Shown here one piece after another: positions 23,134 to 35,100 of a stretch of 64,000 bases of DNA. The stretch comes from Triticum aestivum (Eukaryota > Streptophyta > Magnoliopsida > Poales > Poaceae), in assembly GCF_018294505.1 (NCBI RefSeq), contig NC_057794.1, forward strand, positions 188,017,716 through 188,081,715. The letters run 5' to 3'. The position numbers and the translations under genes were made by a program. The first letter of the stretch is position 1, and each line of letters begins with the position of its first letter. The notes below the pieces were generated by a model. The model was not told where the DNA came from. It ran no database searches and saw nothing but the letters and a program-made list of their open reading frames with translations.

Positions 23134-24035
23134 TTCCCCGACTTAGGAGCCCCCTGCTTGATCGAATCATTGTCGTTGTTGAGTCTAGAAAAATGTTTTG
23201 AGTCTTATAGGATTATATATATATCAGAGAGTAGGATCCTTTTTACTCCTCAGTCCCTTCGACGCTCTGGTGAGGCTTCCTAACATAGAGTTTTGACTCT
23301 TCTCTACTCAAATTTCATGAATTCTTTTGAGGATCACGCGAGTATCTTAGAATCGTTCCGATGGTTTTGTGATGAGAACATTGTTCTTCGTGCCTCCTAA
23401 CATTTAGGGGTTGTGGCAGTGTCCCGGGGAGTTGAGCTCCGAGGTGTTGTCGTCACAATTTTATCGTTGCAGTTCTGGAATACCTGAGTTTCGCCAACAT
23501 TGAAAATCTCTTTTATGTAGTTGTTGGTGAGATGACCTCGACGCCACCCAGTACTGGGGCGGGAGTTCGGGAGTATTGCCATAACTCGTATAACGGATGC
23601 TTTTAGAAGGTTGAGGTAAATGATTTCCGAGGGTTTCTTGGTTATGCATTGAAGGATGGATACAGCTGGATGCAGGATTTGCTAGTTTTGGGTGAGATAT
23701 TATGCTTCCCCTGTATCCCCAACACCTGATTGCATAACCAGAAAGTTTCGGGAGTTTCATAGGTGGGAATTCATGTAGCTCTAGTATTTCTTCCCCGCAG
23801 ATATTTGGTTTGTGATTGGGTAATCCTTACCAATTATTTGTTCATGTCCATACCTTGTTGTTTTATTCATCTATCTCTATCTAAGTGGCTTCTAATTTAT
23901 GGAAGTGTGATGATTTACTTTGAATTCATTCGTTCATCCTTGTTCGAATGTTAAGGCTATATGTTGCAATTTCGATCCATTGATTCAGCTTGAATAATGT
24001 CTTTCAAGATGGTAATGGATGTCAACCTCTTCAGG
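23134..24035 (+). other. Untranslated leader of element 2
   Basis: About 900 bases between primer-binding site and gag hold no supported reading frame. Sequence is mixed, with a tatatat run near 23216. It is the expected place for packaging signals, but none can be read directly. Confidence 0.5.
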
Positions 24036-25031
24036 ATGGCTCCTCCAACGCGTCAGAATTCAGAACCACCGCCACCACCTCCACCTCCGGAGGCATGGCA
24101 AGCTGTCATGGCCGCTACTAACGCCAACACGCAGATGCTTATGCAACTCTTACAAGAGCGCATCCAAGGAAAACAAGACCATGGCAACAATCAAGTTCAG
24201 TTTGCTACCCTCAACCAGTTCCTCCCAGACGAGCCGAAGTCTTTCAGTAACTGTGTCGAGGCCACAGACGCTGACGATTGGCTCGTGGATATCTGCAAAC
24301 ATTTTGTGTGTAGCAATGTCAGGCCTGAGTACTTTGTCAAGTTTGCTTCATTCCAACTCAAAGACCAAGCTGCTGAGTGGTATCAACAATACAAAGATTC
24401 TAGAGGAGGTCGTGTGATTACCTGGGATGATTTCCACCGAGACTTCAAAGCTCACCACATTTCTCAAAGCATTGTTGAGAGTAAGCGCGAGGAGTTCCGC
24501 AACTTGAAGCAAGGTAGCTTGTCTGTTTACCAATACAACATCCTGTTCCAGAGGCTCGCTCGCTTCGCCAAACAAGAATTCCCTGACGAGAAGAGCATGA
24601 TTTATCAATTCAGAGGTGGCCTCAGAGAAGATCTGCAACTATCTCTTGTGCTTTTTGAGCCGACCAGGTATGATGAGTTCTACAACATGGCACTAAAGCA
24701 AGAGGCCGCTCAGCTCAAGTGCGATGCTTCCAAGAAGAGAGTCAGGGATGCAACTCCTTCTTCTTCTTCAACTCAAGTGGCAGCTAAGCAGCAAAAGTTC
24801 TGGTTGCCTCGTCCTCTGTTCCGTCAGCCCTTTTAGCAGAAGTGTAAAGGTGGCAATGGATCTTCCCACCCACCCAACCCAGGCTATCAGAACAAAGCTT
24901 CGTCTCATGCTCCAAGATCAAGTGCTCCGTATCACCGGCCGCTGTCAGAAGTTACGTGCAACAAGTGTCAGTAGAAAGGGCACCATGCGAACAAATGCTT
25001 CAACCAGAGGCGCCTACCGCCTCCTCCTCCT
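24036..25031 (+). pseudogene. Gag of element 2, with two nonsense codons
   Basis: The frame starts at the ATG of MAPPTRQNSE (24036; an upstream in-frame ATG at 23997 is less likely). It has a Pro-rich N terminus (eight prolines), the gag core at about residues 60-210 (QLKDQAAEWYQQYKDS, RNLKQGSLSVYQYN, FRGGLREDLQ), and a Ser/Thr/Gln-rich linker. TAG codons at 24834-24836 and 24972-24974 interrupt the frame. The second falls inside the zinc knuckle (CNKCQ-stop-KGHHANKC), whose Cys and His ligands are otherwise intact. The protein would form the virus-like particle and bind RNA. Both stops are C-to-T type changes of CAG, as expected from methylated-cytosine decay. Confidence 0.85.
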
Positions 25032-25443
25032 ATGAGATCTACTAGCAATGCAATGGTCAAGCATAATTCCAAGTCTACAAAGGTCAACATGATGAACGCA
25101 GCTCAGGCAGAGGACTCTTCAGAAGTGATCATGGGTAACCTTCCTGTTAATGATATTCCTGCAGGAGTTCTTTTTGATATTGGTGCATCTTTGTCATTAA
25201 TTTTTGAAGCATTTTGCATCCATGCACGATTTGCATACTGTCGATTTGCCTAAGCCGATAGCGGTTTCCTCTCCGGGTTTGTTCATGAACACCAAAATGA
25301 TGGCTCCGGATGTTTCTATCAAGATGGGAGATTATAAGTTTCTGTCCTCTCTAATGGTTCTTGGTAACTCGGATATTAATCTAATTCTCGGCATGGACTG
25401 GCTTTCTAAGCACAAGGTTCATCTTGATTGTGCTGCCAGGTAG
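25032..25443 (+). pseudogene. Aspartic protease of element 2
   Basis: The region reads SSEVIMGNLPVNDIPAGVLF and then the active-site loop DIGAS, where gypsy proteases have D-T/S-G-A-S. Thr/Ser has been replaced by Ile, which should abolish catalysis. A one-base frameshift follows at about 25207, after which the downstream half (LILGMDWLSKH) continues in another frame to a TAG at 25441-25443. The enzyme would cleave the polyprotein. It sits directly between gag and RT. Confidence 0.8.
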
Positions 25444-26067
25444 ATTCAATTGACACACTTGTCTGAGGATGTGATCATCTATGCAACTCGTGATGATACC
25501 ATTCGACTGTTTTCTCTCAATGAGAAGGGCGAGTTGAATGCCATCTCTCAGATTCTAGTCGTTTGTGAATATCAAGATGTCTTTCTAGACGAGCTTCCAG
25601 GAATGCCTCCTCACCGGCCAGTTGAATTCTTCATCGATCTTGAGCCTGACACGGAACCTGTTTGCAAACGTCCTTACAAGCTTGGACCAAAAGAGTTGAA
25701 GGAGCTGAAGAAACAACTCGATATACAAGAGCGTATGGGTCTGATCCGACCGAGTTCTTCTCCGTGGGGTTGTGGTGTTCTTTTTGTCAAGAAGAAGGAT
25801 GGCACGGACCGACTTTGTGTCGACTACCGTCCATTGAACAAGAAGACCATAAAGAACAAGTACCCACTTCCCAACATCAATAAGCTTTTTGAACAACTCA
25901 AAGGTGCTCAAGTATTCTCCAAGCTTGACCTTCGTATGGGCTATCATCAGATTCACATTTGTGAACAAGATATCCCCAAGACAGCATTCAGAACAAGCTA
26001 TGGTTCTTATGAATACACTGTCATGTCTTTCGGCCTTGTCAATGCTCCTTCAACATTCTCTGCATGA
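25444..26067 (+). pseudogene. Reverse transcriptase of element 2, N-terminal half
   Basis: Starting after the TAG, the frame covers the linker ([18 protein letters not shown]) and RT blocks 1-4: [45 protein letters not shown] and [20 protein letters not shown]. It ends at TGA 26065-26067 through a frameshift at about 26060; the rest follows in another frame. It synthesises cDNA in the particle. No catalytic residue is lost in this half. Confidence 0.88.
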
Positions 26068-27487
26068 TGAACTTCATCATAAACCCTTACACAAATGATT
26101 TTGTCTTGGTGTATCTCGATGATATTTTGGTCTTTTCCAAAAACAAGGAGGATCATGCCAAGCAGTTGAGATTGGTGTTGGACAAACTCAGAGAACATCA
26201 GTTCTATGCGAAGTTTTCAAAGTGCGAGTTTTGGCTCGATGAGATTCTCTATCTTGGCCATATCATCTCCGCCAAAGGCATAGCTATTAATCCTGAGAAG
26301 GTGTCTGCAATTGTGAATTGGGAACCACTTCAGAATGTGAAGCAGCTCCACGGCTTTCTTGGGCTTGCAAGCTATTGTCGAAGATTCATTGAGAATTTCT
26401 CTAAGATTGCAAAGCCCCTTTCCAACCTCCTCCAGAAGCATGTGAAGTATGTCTGGACGCCTGAATGTGACATCGCTTTCAACACCCTCAAAGAGAAGTC
26501 AGTCACAACTCTAGTTCTGACTCTTCCTGATGAATCCAAACCATTCGAGGTTTTCGGTGATGCTTCCCTTCAAGGTCTTGGTGCCGTGTTAATGCAAGAG
26601 AAGAAATTTGTGGCCTATACCTCTCGCCAATTGAGGCCCAATGAAAAGAACTACCCCACTCACGACCTCGAGTTGGCAACAGTTGTCCATGCTCTTTTAA
26701 CATGGAGACATCTCTTGTTGGGAAGGAAAGTGGACATCTTCACTGATCATAAGAGCGTCAAGTACATCTTCACTCAGCCCAACCTCAACCTCAGGCAGAC
26801 TCGTTGGGTCGAAATGATTCAAGAGTGTAATCCAAGTATTGAATATACTCCAGGCAAGGCCAATGTCATTGCAGACGCTTTGAGCAGGAAGTCTTACTGC
26901 AACAGTTTGATTCTCATGCCCTTCCAACCAGATCTTTGTGAAGCTTTCCGCAAACTTAATCTCCAAGTTGTTCCTCAAGGATTTCTTGCCAACCTCCAAG
27001 TCTCTGCTACTTTGGAAGATCAAATTCGTGAGGCACAACTTCTTGATGCAATGGTGAAGAAGGTGAAGATTGGGATTGCCAAGAGTCAACCCAAGGACAA
27101 GTGCTATCGCCTTGATAACAAAGATACTCTATTCTTCGAGGATCGAATTGTTGTTCCTAAAGGCAACCTTCGTAAAGTCATTATGCATGAGGCTCACAAT
27201 TCACTCCTTTCTATTCATCCTGGAAGTACAAAGATGTACCATGACCTCAAGCAGTCGTATTGGTGGACTCGAATGAAGCGCAAAATTGCTCAGTTCGTGA
27301 ATGAATGTGATGTCTGTAGAAGAGTGAAAGCAGAACACCAACGGCTAGCTAGTCTCCTCCAACCTCTTGCCATTCCAGAATGGAAGTTTGACCATAACGA
27401 AATGGACTTCGTAACTGGATTTCCAAGTCCAAGCATGGCAATGATGCTATCTTTGTTGTCATCCACAAGCTTACTAAAGGGGCTCAT
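26064..27487 (+). pseudogene. RT C-terminal half, RNase H and integrase zinc domain of element 2
   Basis: The frame opens with the RT catalytic box YLDDILVFS (near 26109), then thumb (LGHIISAKGI, FLGLASYCRRFI). RNase H follows with GDASLQGLGAVLM, HDLELATVVHAL, DHKSVKYIFTQ and ADALSRKS. The integrase HHCC domain is recognisable (HEAHNSLLSIHPGSTKMYH, ECDVCRRVKAEH). After DFVTGFPS (27405-27428) a frameshift at about 27435 cuts off the catalytic core. The order RT-RNase H-INT is that of Ty3/gypsy, and wording of the RNase H/INT blocks points to the Tekay/Del chromoviruses. Confidence 0.9.
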
Positions 27488-27872
27488 TTTCTTCCTATGA
27501 AAGAATCTATCACAGCAGCTCAGTTGGCAGAGCTATATACCTCCAAGATTATCTCTTTGCATGGCATTATGCAGTTGATATCTTCAGATCATGGAAGCAT
27601 TTTTACTTCTAAGTTCTGGGATTCCTTCCAGAAGGTCATGGGCACCAACATTCGCTTCAGCACAGCCTTTCATCCTCAAACTAGTGGACAAGTCGAGCGA
27701 GTTAATCAAATTCTTGAAGATATGCTCAGGGCTTGTGTCATTTCATTCGGTATGAAGTGGGAAGATTGTCTTCCATGTGCCGAGTTGTCCTACAACAACA
27801 GCTTCCAAGCGAGTTCGGGCAAGGCCCCATTCGACATTCTCTATGGCAGAAAGTGTCGTACTCCTCTTAATT
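27440..27872 (+). pseudogene. Integrase catalytic core of element 2, truncated
   Basis: In a new frame the core continues with the second catalytic Asp (ISSDHGSIFTSKFW) and the Glu-containing helix (HPQTSGQVERVNQIL), then ELSYNNSF and FDILYGRKCRTPL. At about 27872 the coding sequence stops being integrase and becomes LTR sequence beginning gtggttgggtttgtcttc. The integrase C-terminal domain, any chromodomain, the polypurine tract and the first 78 bases of the 3' LTR are missing. The open frame runs on into the LTR to 28366 but that tail is spurious. Confidence 0.88.
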
Positions 27873-30800
27873 GTGGTTGGGTTTGTCTTCGTTTTGATTC
27901 TGTCCATGTCATGCATTTCATATTATGTCATCATGTGCATCCCATTTGCATACGTGTTCGTCTCATGCATCCAAGCATTTTCCCCGTTGTCCGTTTGCGA
28001 TCCGGCACTCCTACGTCCTCCGGCGTCCCCTTTTTCCTCTTTTCGTGTGCGGGTGTTAAACTTTCTTGGAATGGATCGAGACTTGCCAAGCGGCCTTGGT
28101 ACACTACCGGTAGACCGCCTGTCAAGTTTCGTGCCATTTGGTGTCCGTTTGATACTCCAACAGTTAACCGGGGAACCGTAAAGGCCTCGTGTGTGTTGCA
28201 GCCCACACCCCTCCAAAGTGGCCCAAAACCCATCCAAACTCCCTCCATCCTCTCGGCCGTTCGATCACGATCGCATGGCCAAAAACTGCACCTCATTTGG
28301 ACTCTCCTAGCTCCCTCTACCTATAAATATGTGCACCCCTCCGAAATTTCGGGTCCAAAACCCTAGCACCGCTCCCTCTCCACCGCCGGACACGTCCGGA
28401 TTGGGCCGGACGCGTCCGCCGCCGCGCCCGCACCAATCCGCTGCCGCCACCTGTCGCCACCGTGCCTCCCCACCACCGCGGCCCATCGGGCCCGTGCGGG
28501 GCCCGCCCGGCCCGTTCCGCCGTCGCCCGCCGCGGTTGCCCGCGACCGAGCCTTGCTCGGCTCCGCCGCCCGTCCGGCCGCCGACTCCTGCCTCCTCGCC
28601 GGAGCACTGCCCCTGCCTCACCGGACCACCGCGGCGCTCACCGCGCCTCGTCGCCGACGCTGCCATGTTCCCGCGGCCCCGCCGCCGCTCGCTGGCTCGT
28701 CGCCTGCCGGCCTCCGCCCGGATCCGGTCGGGATCGACCCGGCCCCGCCGTCCTCGACCCCCGCTGGCGCCTCCCCGAGCTTCTCCGGCGAGCCCCCTCA
28801 CTATTCCGGCGATCCTCGGTTCACGCGCCAGATCCAGATCCAGTCAAACCTAGGTTGACCCCGTTTTTTTCCCTAAGTCCCTAACATTTTCAGCCATGTT
28901 AATTGCATCATAACTCCGCATCCGTAGCTCCGTTTTGAGCGTGCCATATATCAAAATGTTCATTGTGATGTGCTCTTCATTTTGTTCCATTGCACCATGC
29001 TTGTTTGAGTCCATCTTGATGCCCAAATGACTGTTGCAAGAGTGCTATAAAATGTTAGTTCCTGTTTCTTAACAGATCTTGAGCATTTGTCATTTTTGCC
29101 ATGATTATTGTGTGCTGCATATGGGCATGAGCTCTACATGTATTTTTGTGATCAATGTGGTGACTAGCACAAGCATGCAAAGTAGCTCTCGTACTATTGC
29201 TCATTTCAGGGACTTAGAATTTCACTAAGTCATGTTCATGCTGTTATTCTTATGCCATGTATTCATCTTGCTACAGAGTGATCCATGCTTCTTTTGAGTA
29301 TGTTCAGTAAGGATGATTTTGACATATGGTTATGCTCTATCCATCCATGACCTTGATTGCATTTACGGAGTCCCCTAGCATGACTCAATCTTGCTCTACT
29401 TTTGCTATAAAATGTTCCTGGCAGATTGTTTACATGTTAATCAATTTTGCCAAGGTTGTTGTAAATTATCCATGCATGCTATGAGATTGTTCTTGCCATG
29501 TTTAGCTTCTTGATCATGTCTTCTTGCTGGTAGTATGCTTAGTTTGTCATGAAATGCCTTGTGTTGAGTGCATCGAGCTCTCAAACATGCCTTCATAATT
29601 CTTTTCCAGTTTTCTGCTAAGTCTGAATCTGTTAACGAAACTTGCTATGTTTACATGGGTGCCATCATATCTTATGATTCTTTTTGGCTTATGGTCAGTA
29701 AGGGACTTTTGTTATATGCCTTGCGTAGATTCATGCCATGCCTTTGTTTGCTACGTTCCGTTCCTGTAGCATGTTGTTAACTTGCTCTAAACATTGCTTC
29801 CTGATGTTAATTCCTGGCATGCTGTTATTTTCACTAAGTCTGTGATGCTGATATCTTCTCCCCTTTTGCCATGCTTGTTTGAACTTGCTCAGTGTTCATC
29901 TTTTGTCAAGCATCTTGAGTAGATCACTGCCATGTGCTTTGTTGTTATGTTGGAGTGCAGCAACTTAGTTTCTTGTTGCATTCTAGATGGCATCATGCTC
30001 TTAATCATAGAATTGTGCCATTCTTGTTTTGCTTGCCATTTGCAAACCGTGCATCCGATTCCAGTGACCTTTATGTCATTTCGACCGAAATAAACTCATC
30101 TTTCCAGCGGCGCACTTGGTTTGCCAAGTTGAGACTTGTTTCAATCTTTTCCTTCCGGAGCACGCATATGCATTGCATATCACATCCCGCATATCATGCC
30201 ATGTTTTGCATCATGTTGCTTGTGCATTGCACCGTGGTTGATTGTGTTTCCTTTGCTTGTGTTCTTTACTTGGGTAGAGCCGGGAGACAAGTACGTGATC
30301 GAGCTCAACCCGTTGAGTACGCTTACGAGGATCAAGCTTACGTCAACTCAGAGAATTTACAGGCAAGATGACCATACCATCGAAATCAGTTCTGTCTTTG
30401 CTTGCTAGTTGCTCGCTCTATTTCTATGCCGCAATACCTACCACTTGCTATGTCATGCCTCCCATATTGCCATGTCAAGCCTCTAACCCACCTTGTCCTA
30501 GCAAACCATTGTTTGGCTATGTTACCGCTTTGCTCAGCTCCTCTTATAGCACTGCTAGTTGCTGGTGAAGATGGAGTTTGGTCCATGTTGGAACATGTTT
30601 ATTGTTGGGATATCATTATTGTATCTTGTTTACTTTAATGCATCTATATACTGGTAAAGGTTGGAAGTCTCAGCCTTATGCCTCGTGTCTTGTTCCACTC
30701 TTGCCGGCCTAGTTTCTGTCATACCAGTGTTATATTCCTTGATTTTGCGTTCCTTACGTAGTTGGGTTATAATGTGAACCCCTTGATAGTTTGCCTTGAA

Positions 30801-31966
30801 TAAAACTCCTCCAGCAAGGCCAACCTTGGTTTTACCATTTTCCACCTAAGCCTTTTTCCCTTGGGATTCGCGGACTCAAGGGTCATCTTTATTTTAACCC
30901 CCCCGGGCCAGTGCTTCTCTAAGTGTTGGTCCAACCTGAGCGATGTCCGGCGCCCCCTGGGCAACCAGGGTCTATGCCAACCTGACGTCTTGCTCATCCA
31001 GTGTGCCCTAAGAATGAGATATGTGCAGCTCCTATCAGGATTTGTCGGCACATTCGGACGGTTTTGCTGGTCTTGTTTTACCATTGTTGAAATGTCTTGT
31101 AACCGGGATTCCGAGTCTGATCGGGGCATCCTGGGAGAAGGAATATCCTTCGTTGGCCATGAGAGCTTGTGATGGGCTAAGTTGGGACACCCCTGCAGGG
31201 TTTGAACTTTTGAAAGCCGTGCCCACGGTTATGGGCATATGGGAATTTGTTAATGTCCGGTTGTAGATAACATGAAACTTAACTTAGTTAAAATGAATCA
31301 ACAGCATGTGTAGCCATGATGGTCTCTTTTCGACGGAGTCCGGGAAGATAACACGGTCTCGTGTTATGCTTGAATGTAAGTAGTTTCAGGATCACTTCTT
31401 GATCTTTATAGATTCTCGACCATGCTTTGCTTCTCTTCTCGCTCTCATTTGCGTAAGTTAGCCACCTGTTATGCTAGTGCTTGCTGCAGCTCCACCTCAC
31501 TACCTTTTCCTACCCATAAGCTTAAATAGTCTTGATCGCGAGGGTGTGAGATTGCTGAGTCCCCGTGACTCACAGATTACTTCCAAAACCCGATGCATGT
31601 GTCGTTGATGCCAATCCAGGGGATGCGACCGAACTCAAGTGGGAGTTCGACGAGGATTCAGGACGTTACTATGTTTCCTTTCCTGACGATCAGTAGTGGA
31701 GCCCAGTTGGGGCGATCGGGGATCTTATGCATTTAGGGTTGCCTTTATTTTGGTTCCGTAGTAGGACCTTGATTGTATTATGCACAATGTAATGCTATAT
31801 TTATGTATTGTGTGAAGTGGCGATTGAAAGCCAACTCTGTATCCCCTTCTTATTCAGTACATGGGATGGGTAAAGATTACCCCTCTTGCGACATGCCTAC
31901 AATGCGGTGATGCCTCTAAGTCATGCTCCGACACGTGGGAGATATAGCCACATCGTGGGTGTTACA
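27873..31966 (+). repeat. 3' LTR of element 2, 5'-truncated
   Basis: Colinear with 18991-23116. It lacks the first 78 bases, lost in the same deletion that removed the end of integrase. It ends gggtgttaca at 31966 next to gagcc. Confidence 0.92.
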
Positions 31967-31971
31967 GAGCC

Positions 31972-32190
31972 ATCGACCTCTAGCCCAATATGTCCTATGC
32001 GAGAGACCTCAATTGCAACCTGGACCGACCAGGACGTCATACACAAAGCCACGCCATTGAGAACTTCAAGGAAGCACCACTCGGAAGCACAAGAAGTATG
32101 AGGACGTGAAGACTACCCGAGGTCCAGTTTTTGTATTCCTTTCCATGCCTAGTTTGGGAATCTTGGGGACGAGATTCTTGTAAGGGGGGT
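31972..32190 (+). pseudogene. 3' coding tail and polypurine tract of element 1
   Basis: After element 2, element 1 resumes. One frame contains RKHHSEAQEV, a stop, then GREDYPRSSF and FGNLGDEILVRGV. The HSE-x-E-x-x-W/V-x-x-ED pattern followed by NLGDEI is what remains of a chromodomain and the short C-terminal tail of Tekay/Del-like polyproteins. It ends in AAGGGGGG(T) at 32182-32190, which is the second-strand primer (polypurine tract), five bases before the 3' LTR. Confidence 0.6.
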
Positions 32191-32195
32191 TGGTC

Positions 32196-35100
32196 TGTCA
32201 CACCCTGATTTTCATGCCACAACACTTAAGCTAATAAATCATGATAAAGTGTGGTTTGACAAAAACTTTTGCATTATTTGGCTTTTTTGGAGTTGGTTTT
32301 CTCACTGTGTTTTTCAAGTGCTCTTTAAAGTCAATTACTCCACCTTATGTACTTCATCTCCATGCCCCAAACTTCTGCCAATGATCATGCCATGTGTATA
32401 GTATAGTATTTTCTTACAAAAATAATTTGGCCAAGTAGTATTTTCAAAAATTAGTTTTCCAAAAACCCCTGAATTGAGGTTTGCACTACAAGAACTTGAT
32501 TTGGGGTATGAAAAATATTTCAAAGAGTATATTTGAAACCTATTAGATATAGGATACCCATAAAACACAAAAATATAATTTTAAAAGTTATTTTCCTATT
32601 TTATTTAAAAGCTTTTTCTTAAGGCCAGAAATGGTCTTTAATAGGGAAAAATTATTTTATTATTTCAAAAATATTTGACAAAAATCAAGGAAACTCACTA
32701 GACATATATTTTCCATATATAAGAGTTTCAACACATGGTCATGCTCAAAATATTGGACAAAACCTCCCAAAACCATTTCTGCCCATTTCTAGGATTTGAA
32801 ATATTTCTATAGGAAATATTTTCATAATAATCCAAGGAAAATCCAGCAAGTCACAAATGCATATTGTGATCACCTTGCAAAGCCTCATATCAATCAAGGT
32901 CATTTTGGCTGACGAAAATGTCCCAAAACCCTCTCTGACCAGAATCAAATTTGAACAACTTTGTACTACCAACTTTCTCCCCTTGACCCCAACTTTTGTG
33001 AGATTGTTCACATGACCAAATGAGGCCACTACACCAAGTGGTCCATCAAGGGGAAGTGATTTGCTCAACTAGATCTACACAAGTTCATTTCTGCTAATTT
33101 CTAGGGTTTACAAAAGTTGAATTGGCAACTTTGCCCAAATGAGCTCAAAATTGGTGGAAGGCCCTAATTTTATGTTCCATTTCACCCTGTGGAGTCTTAT
33201 GCCAAATGGAGTTCATTTGCTTACCCAGTCAAGCAACAAACACCTTCTGCCACATTTCCAAAAACACCATTCTTTCCCCTTCCACTAATCTCCATGGGCT
33301 CAAAGTTTTTCGACAGCCCCTCCTAGTCCCCTTGCACCTCCAATAACAATGTCAAATCAACAGATCAATTATTTGAGGGGTAAAACCCCACGTTCTCTCT
33401 CTAGACAGCCCATTTCCCTGTCTCTCTCAACCCCACTCCTCTCCTACTGGCTCTCCAGGGCACCCAATGCCCCTCCCCTCTTCTTTACTGCCCCCTAGGG
33501 CAGCCAGACATCAGTGGTCGTGCCCATAAGGCATATAAAATGCCATGGCATGCCATTTGCACGCTCCAGAGCGCGCTACAGTGCGACCAGGCATTATAGC
33601 CGCCCCCTGCCAACCACCTCCGGCCACCTCAGGCCTCCCTAGCACGCCCGACGATGCACCTCGGCGTCCGAGACACGGCAGCTGGTCGCCCCCTCCTTCC
33701 TCCCTCTCTCCTGCCCCTGCTCGCATGTGCACCGGTCGCCCGAGTGCGCCAATGGTGCGGCTCACACGCGCGATGCTCTTTTGCCTTCCCCCGCTCTCTC
33801 CCTTAGTCCCCCTCGGCGTAGTCCACGCCCAGAAACACCCTAGACACAGCGCCAGCTCCTCCTGAGCCCTGTGGCGACGAGCAGGAGCTCGCCAGCGCAC
33901 GGGTCCACGACACCCCGTCGTTCGCCTATTTAAGGGCCTACCCGAACCCTCCTCTCCTCACCACTCGCTCTATCACACCCCTAATCACCCCCTACACCAC
34001 CCACTCCTCTCCAGAAGCTCTCGAGCTCGAGATCGAGCTCGAGCTCCGCCGCTTCGGCTCTCCGAAGTTTGCGAGGTACAGGCCATCCCCGCATCTCTTT
34101 CCTCTCGATCTAGAACCCCCCGAACACCACTGAGCGCTTCTCCCCTGTTTCCCGCTCGTTTTACAGTTGGAAACGGCCAGAACCACCGCCACCCGAAGCT
34201 CCTCCGCCATGTGACCTCATCGCCGGTGAACCAGGCCACCCCGGCGACCGACTCCACCTCCACCGGAACGGCGACACAACATTGAGCCCAGTCGTGCCCT
34301 CGCCCATCCTCACCGTGCCCTGCATCGTTGCCGGTGAGCTCGCCGGCTGTCTGGACTCGGGGTTAGGGATGACAGGCGGGCCCCGCATGTCATCCTCTCC
34401 CCTCCATCGCCTCTCTCTCTCTCGCTGATGCGTGGGCCCCGCCCGTCAGGTTTAAACATGGCGCACGCGCGTGCACCAGTGCGCTGGGCTGCCTCTCGGA
34501 CTGGGCCTGCTGCGCTGCGGCTGTTCTGGCACAGTTGCATAGTGCTCCTTTTCCTTTTTCTTTTCTGTTAGACTTGCAAAAATTCCACAGGATTAAATAT
34601 TCATCCAAATGCAATAATTCCAACTCCCATATTTTTCTAAAAATCCCACTTATTTAATGGTATAACTTTCACTCATGTCCAAACAACTTTTATGTGTTGT
34701 TCATATTCAAATTCAAATTTGAAAATATTTAAACCCCTCTGAAAATCCGTTTCTCCTATTCTGCCACTCCAAATCCAAAAACTAGGAATTTTCCCCTTCT
34801 TAGTTTTCACCCTAGTATTTAACAAAAATAAGTTGACATTTTTCTGAGCACTTTGGTTTTTCTATTTTATTATTGCCTTGTTTTATCGTTATTATTTTGT
34901 GACGATAGATTGCGTTGGTGACGAAGGAGTTGGACCAGAAGACTTTGAAGACCCTGAAGACTTTGTTGAGCCAGGCAAGCAGCCTTTGACCATGTCATAT
35001 GGCACTTTTATTGCTTGCATCGAAGTCATGATAATGTGGTGACCACTTCAGGTGGGTTGCCTCCGTTGCTTTTCTCGTTGACAGTTGCATGATGCATGAC

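Larger units (their letters stand above)
18913..31966 (+). mobile_element. Element 2: Tekay/Del-like Ty3/gypsy retrotransposon nested in element 1
   Basis: The element starts TGTAATGCCCTG and ends GGGTGTTACA. It is flanked by gagct (18908-18912) and gagcc (31967-31971), a 5-base target duplication with one mismatch, and the sequence of element 1 resumes on the other side. It carries a primer-binding site, gag with zinc knuckle, protease, RT, RNase H and integrase in the Ty3/gypsy order on the plus strand. At least three nonsense codons and three frameshifts are present, and a deletion joins integrase directly to the interior of the 3' LTR. It is therefore a dead copy, but younger than element 1 by nesting. 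Confidence 0.93.

Noticed and set aside
27873..28366. Continuation of the element 2 integrase frame
   Set aside because: The sequence beyond the joint is LTR; the frame is chimeric by deletion and not a new domain.
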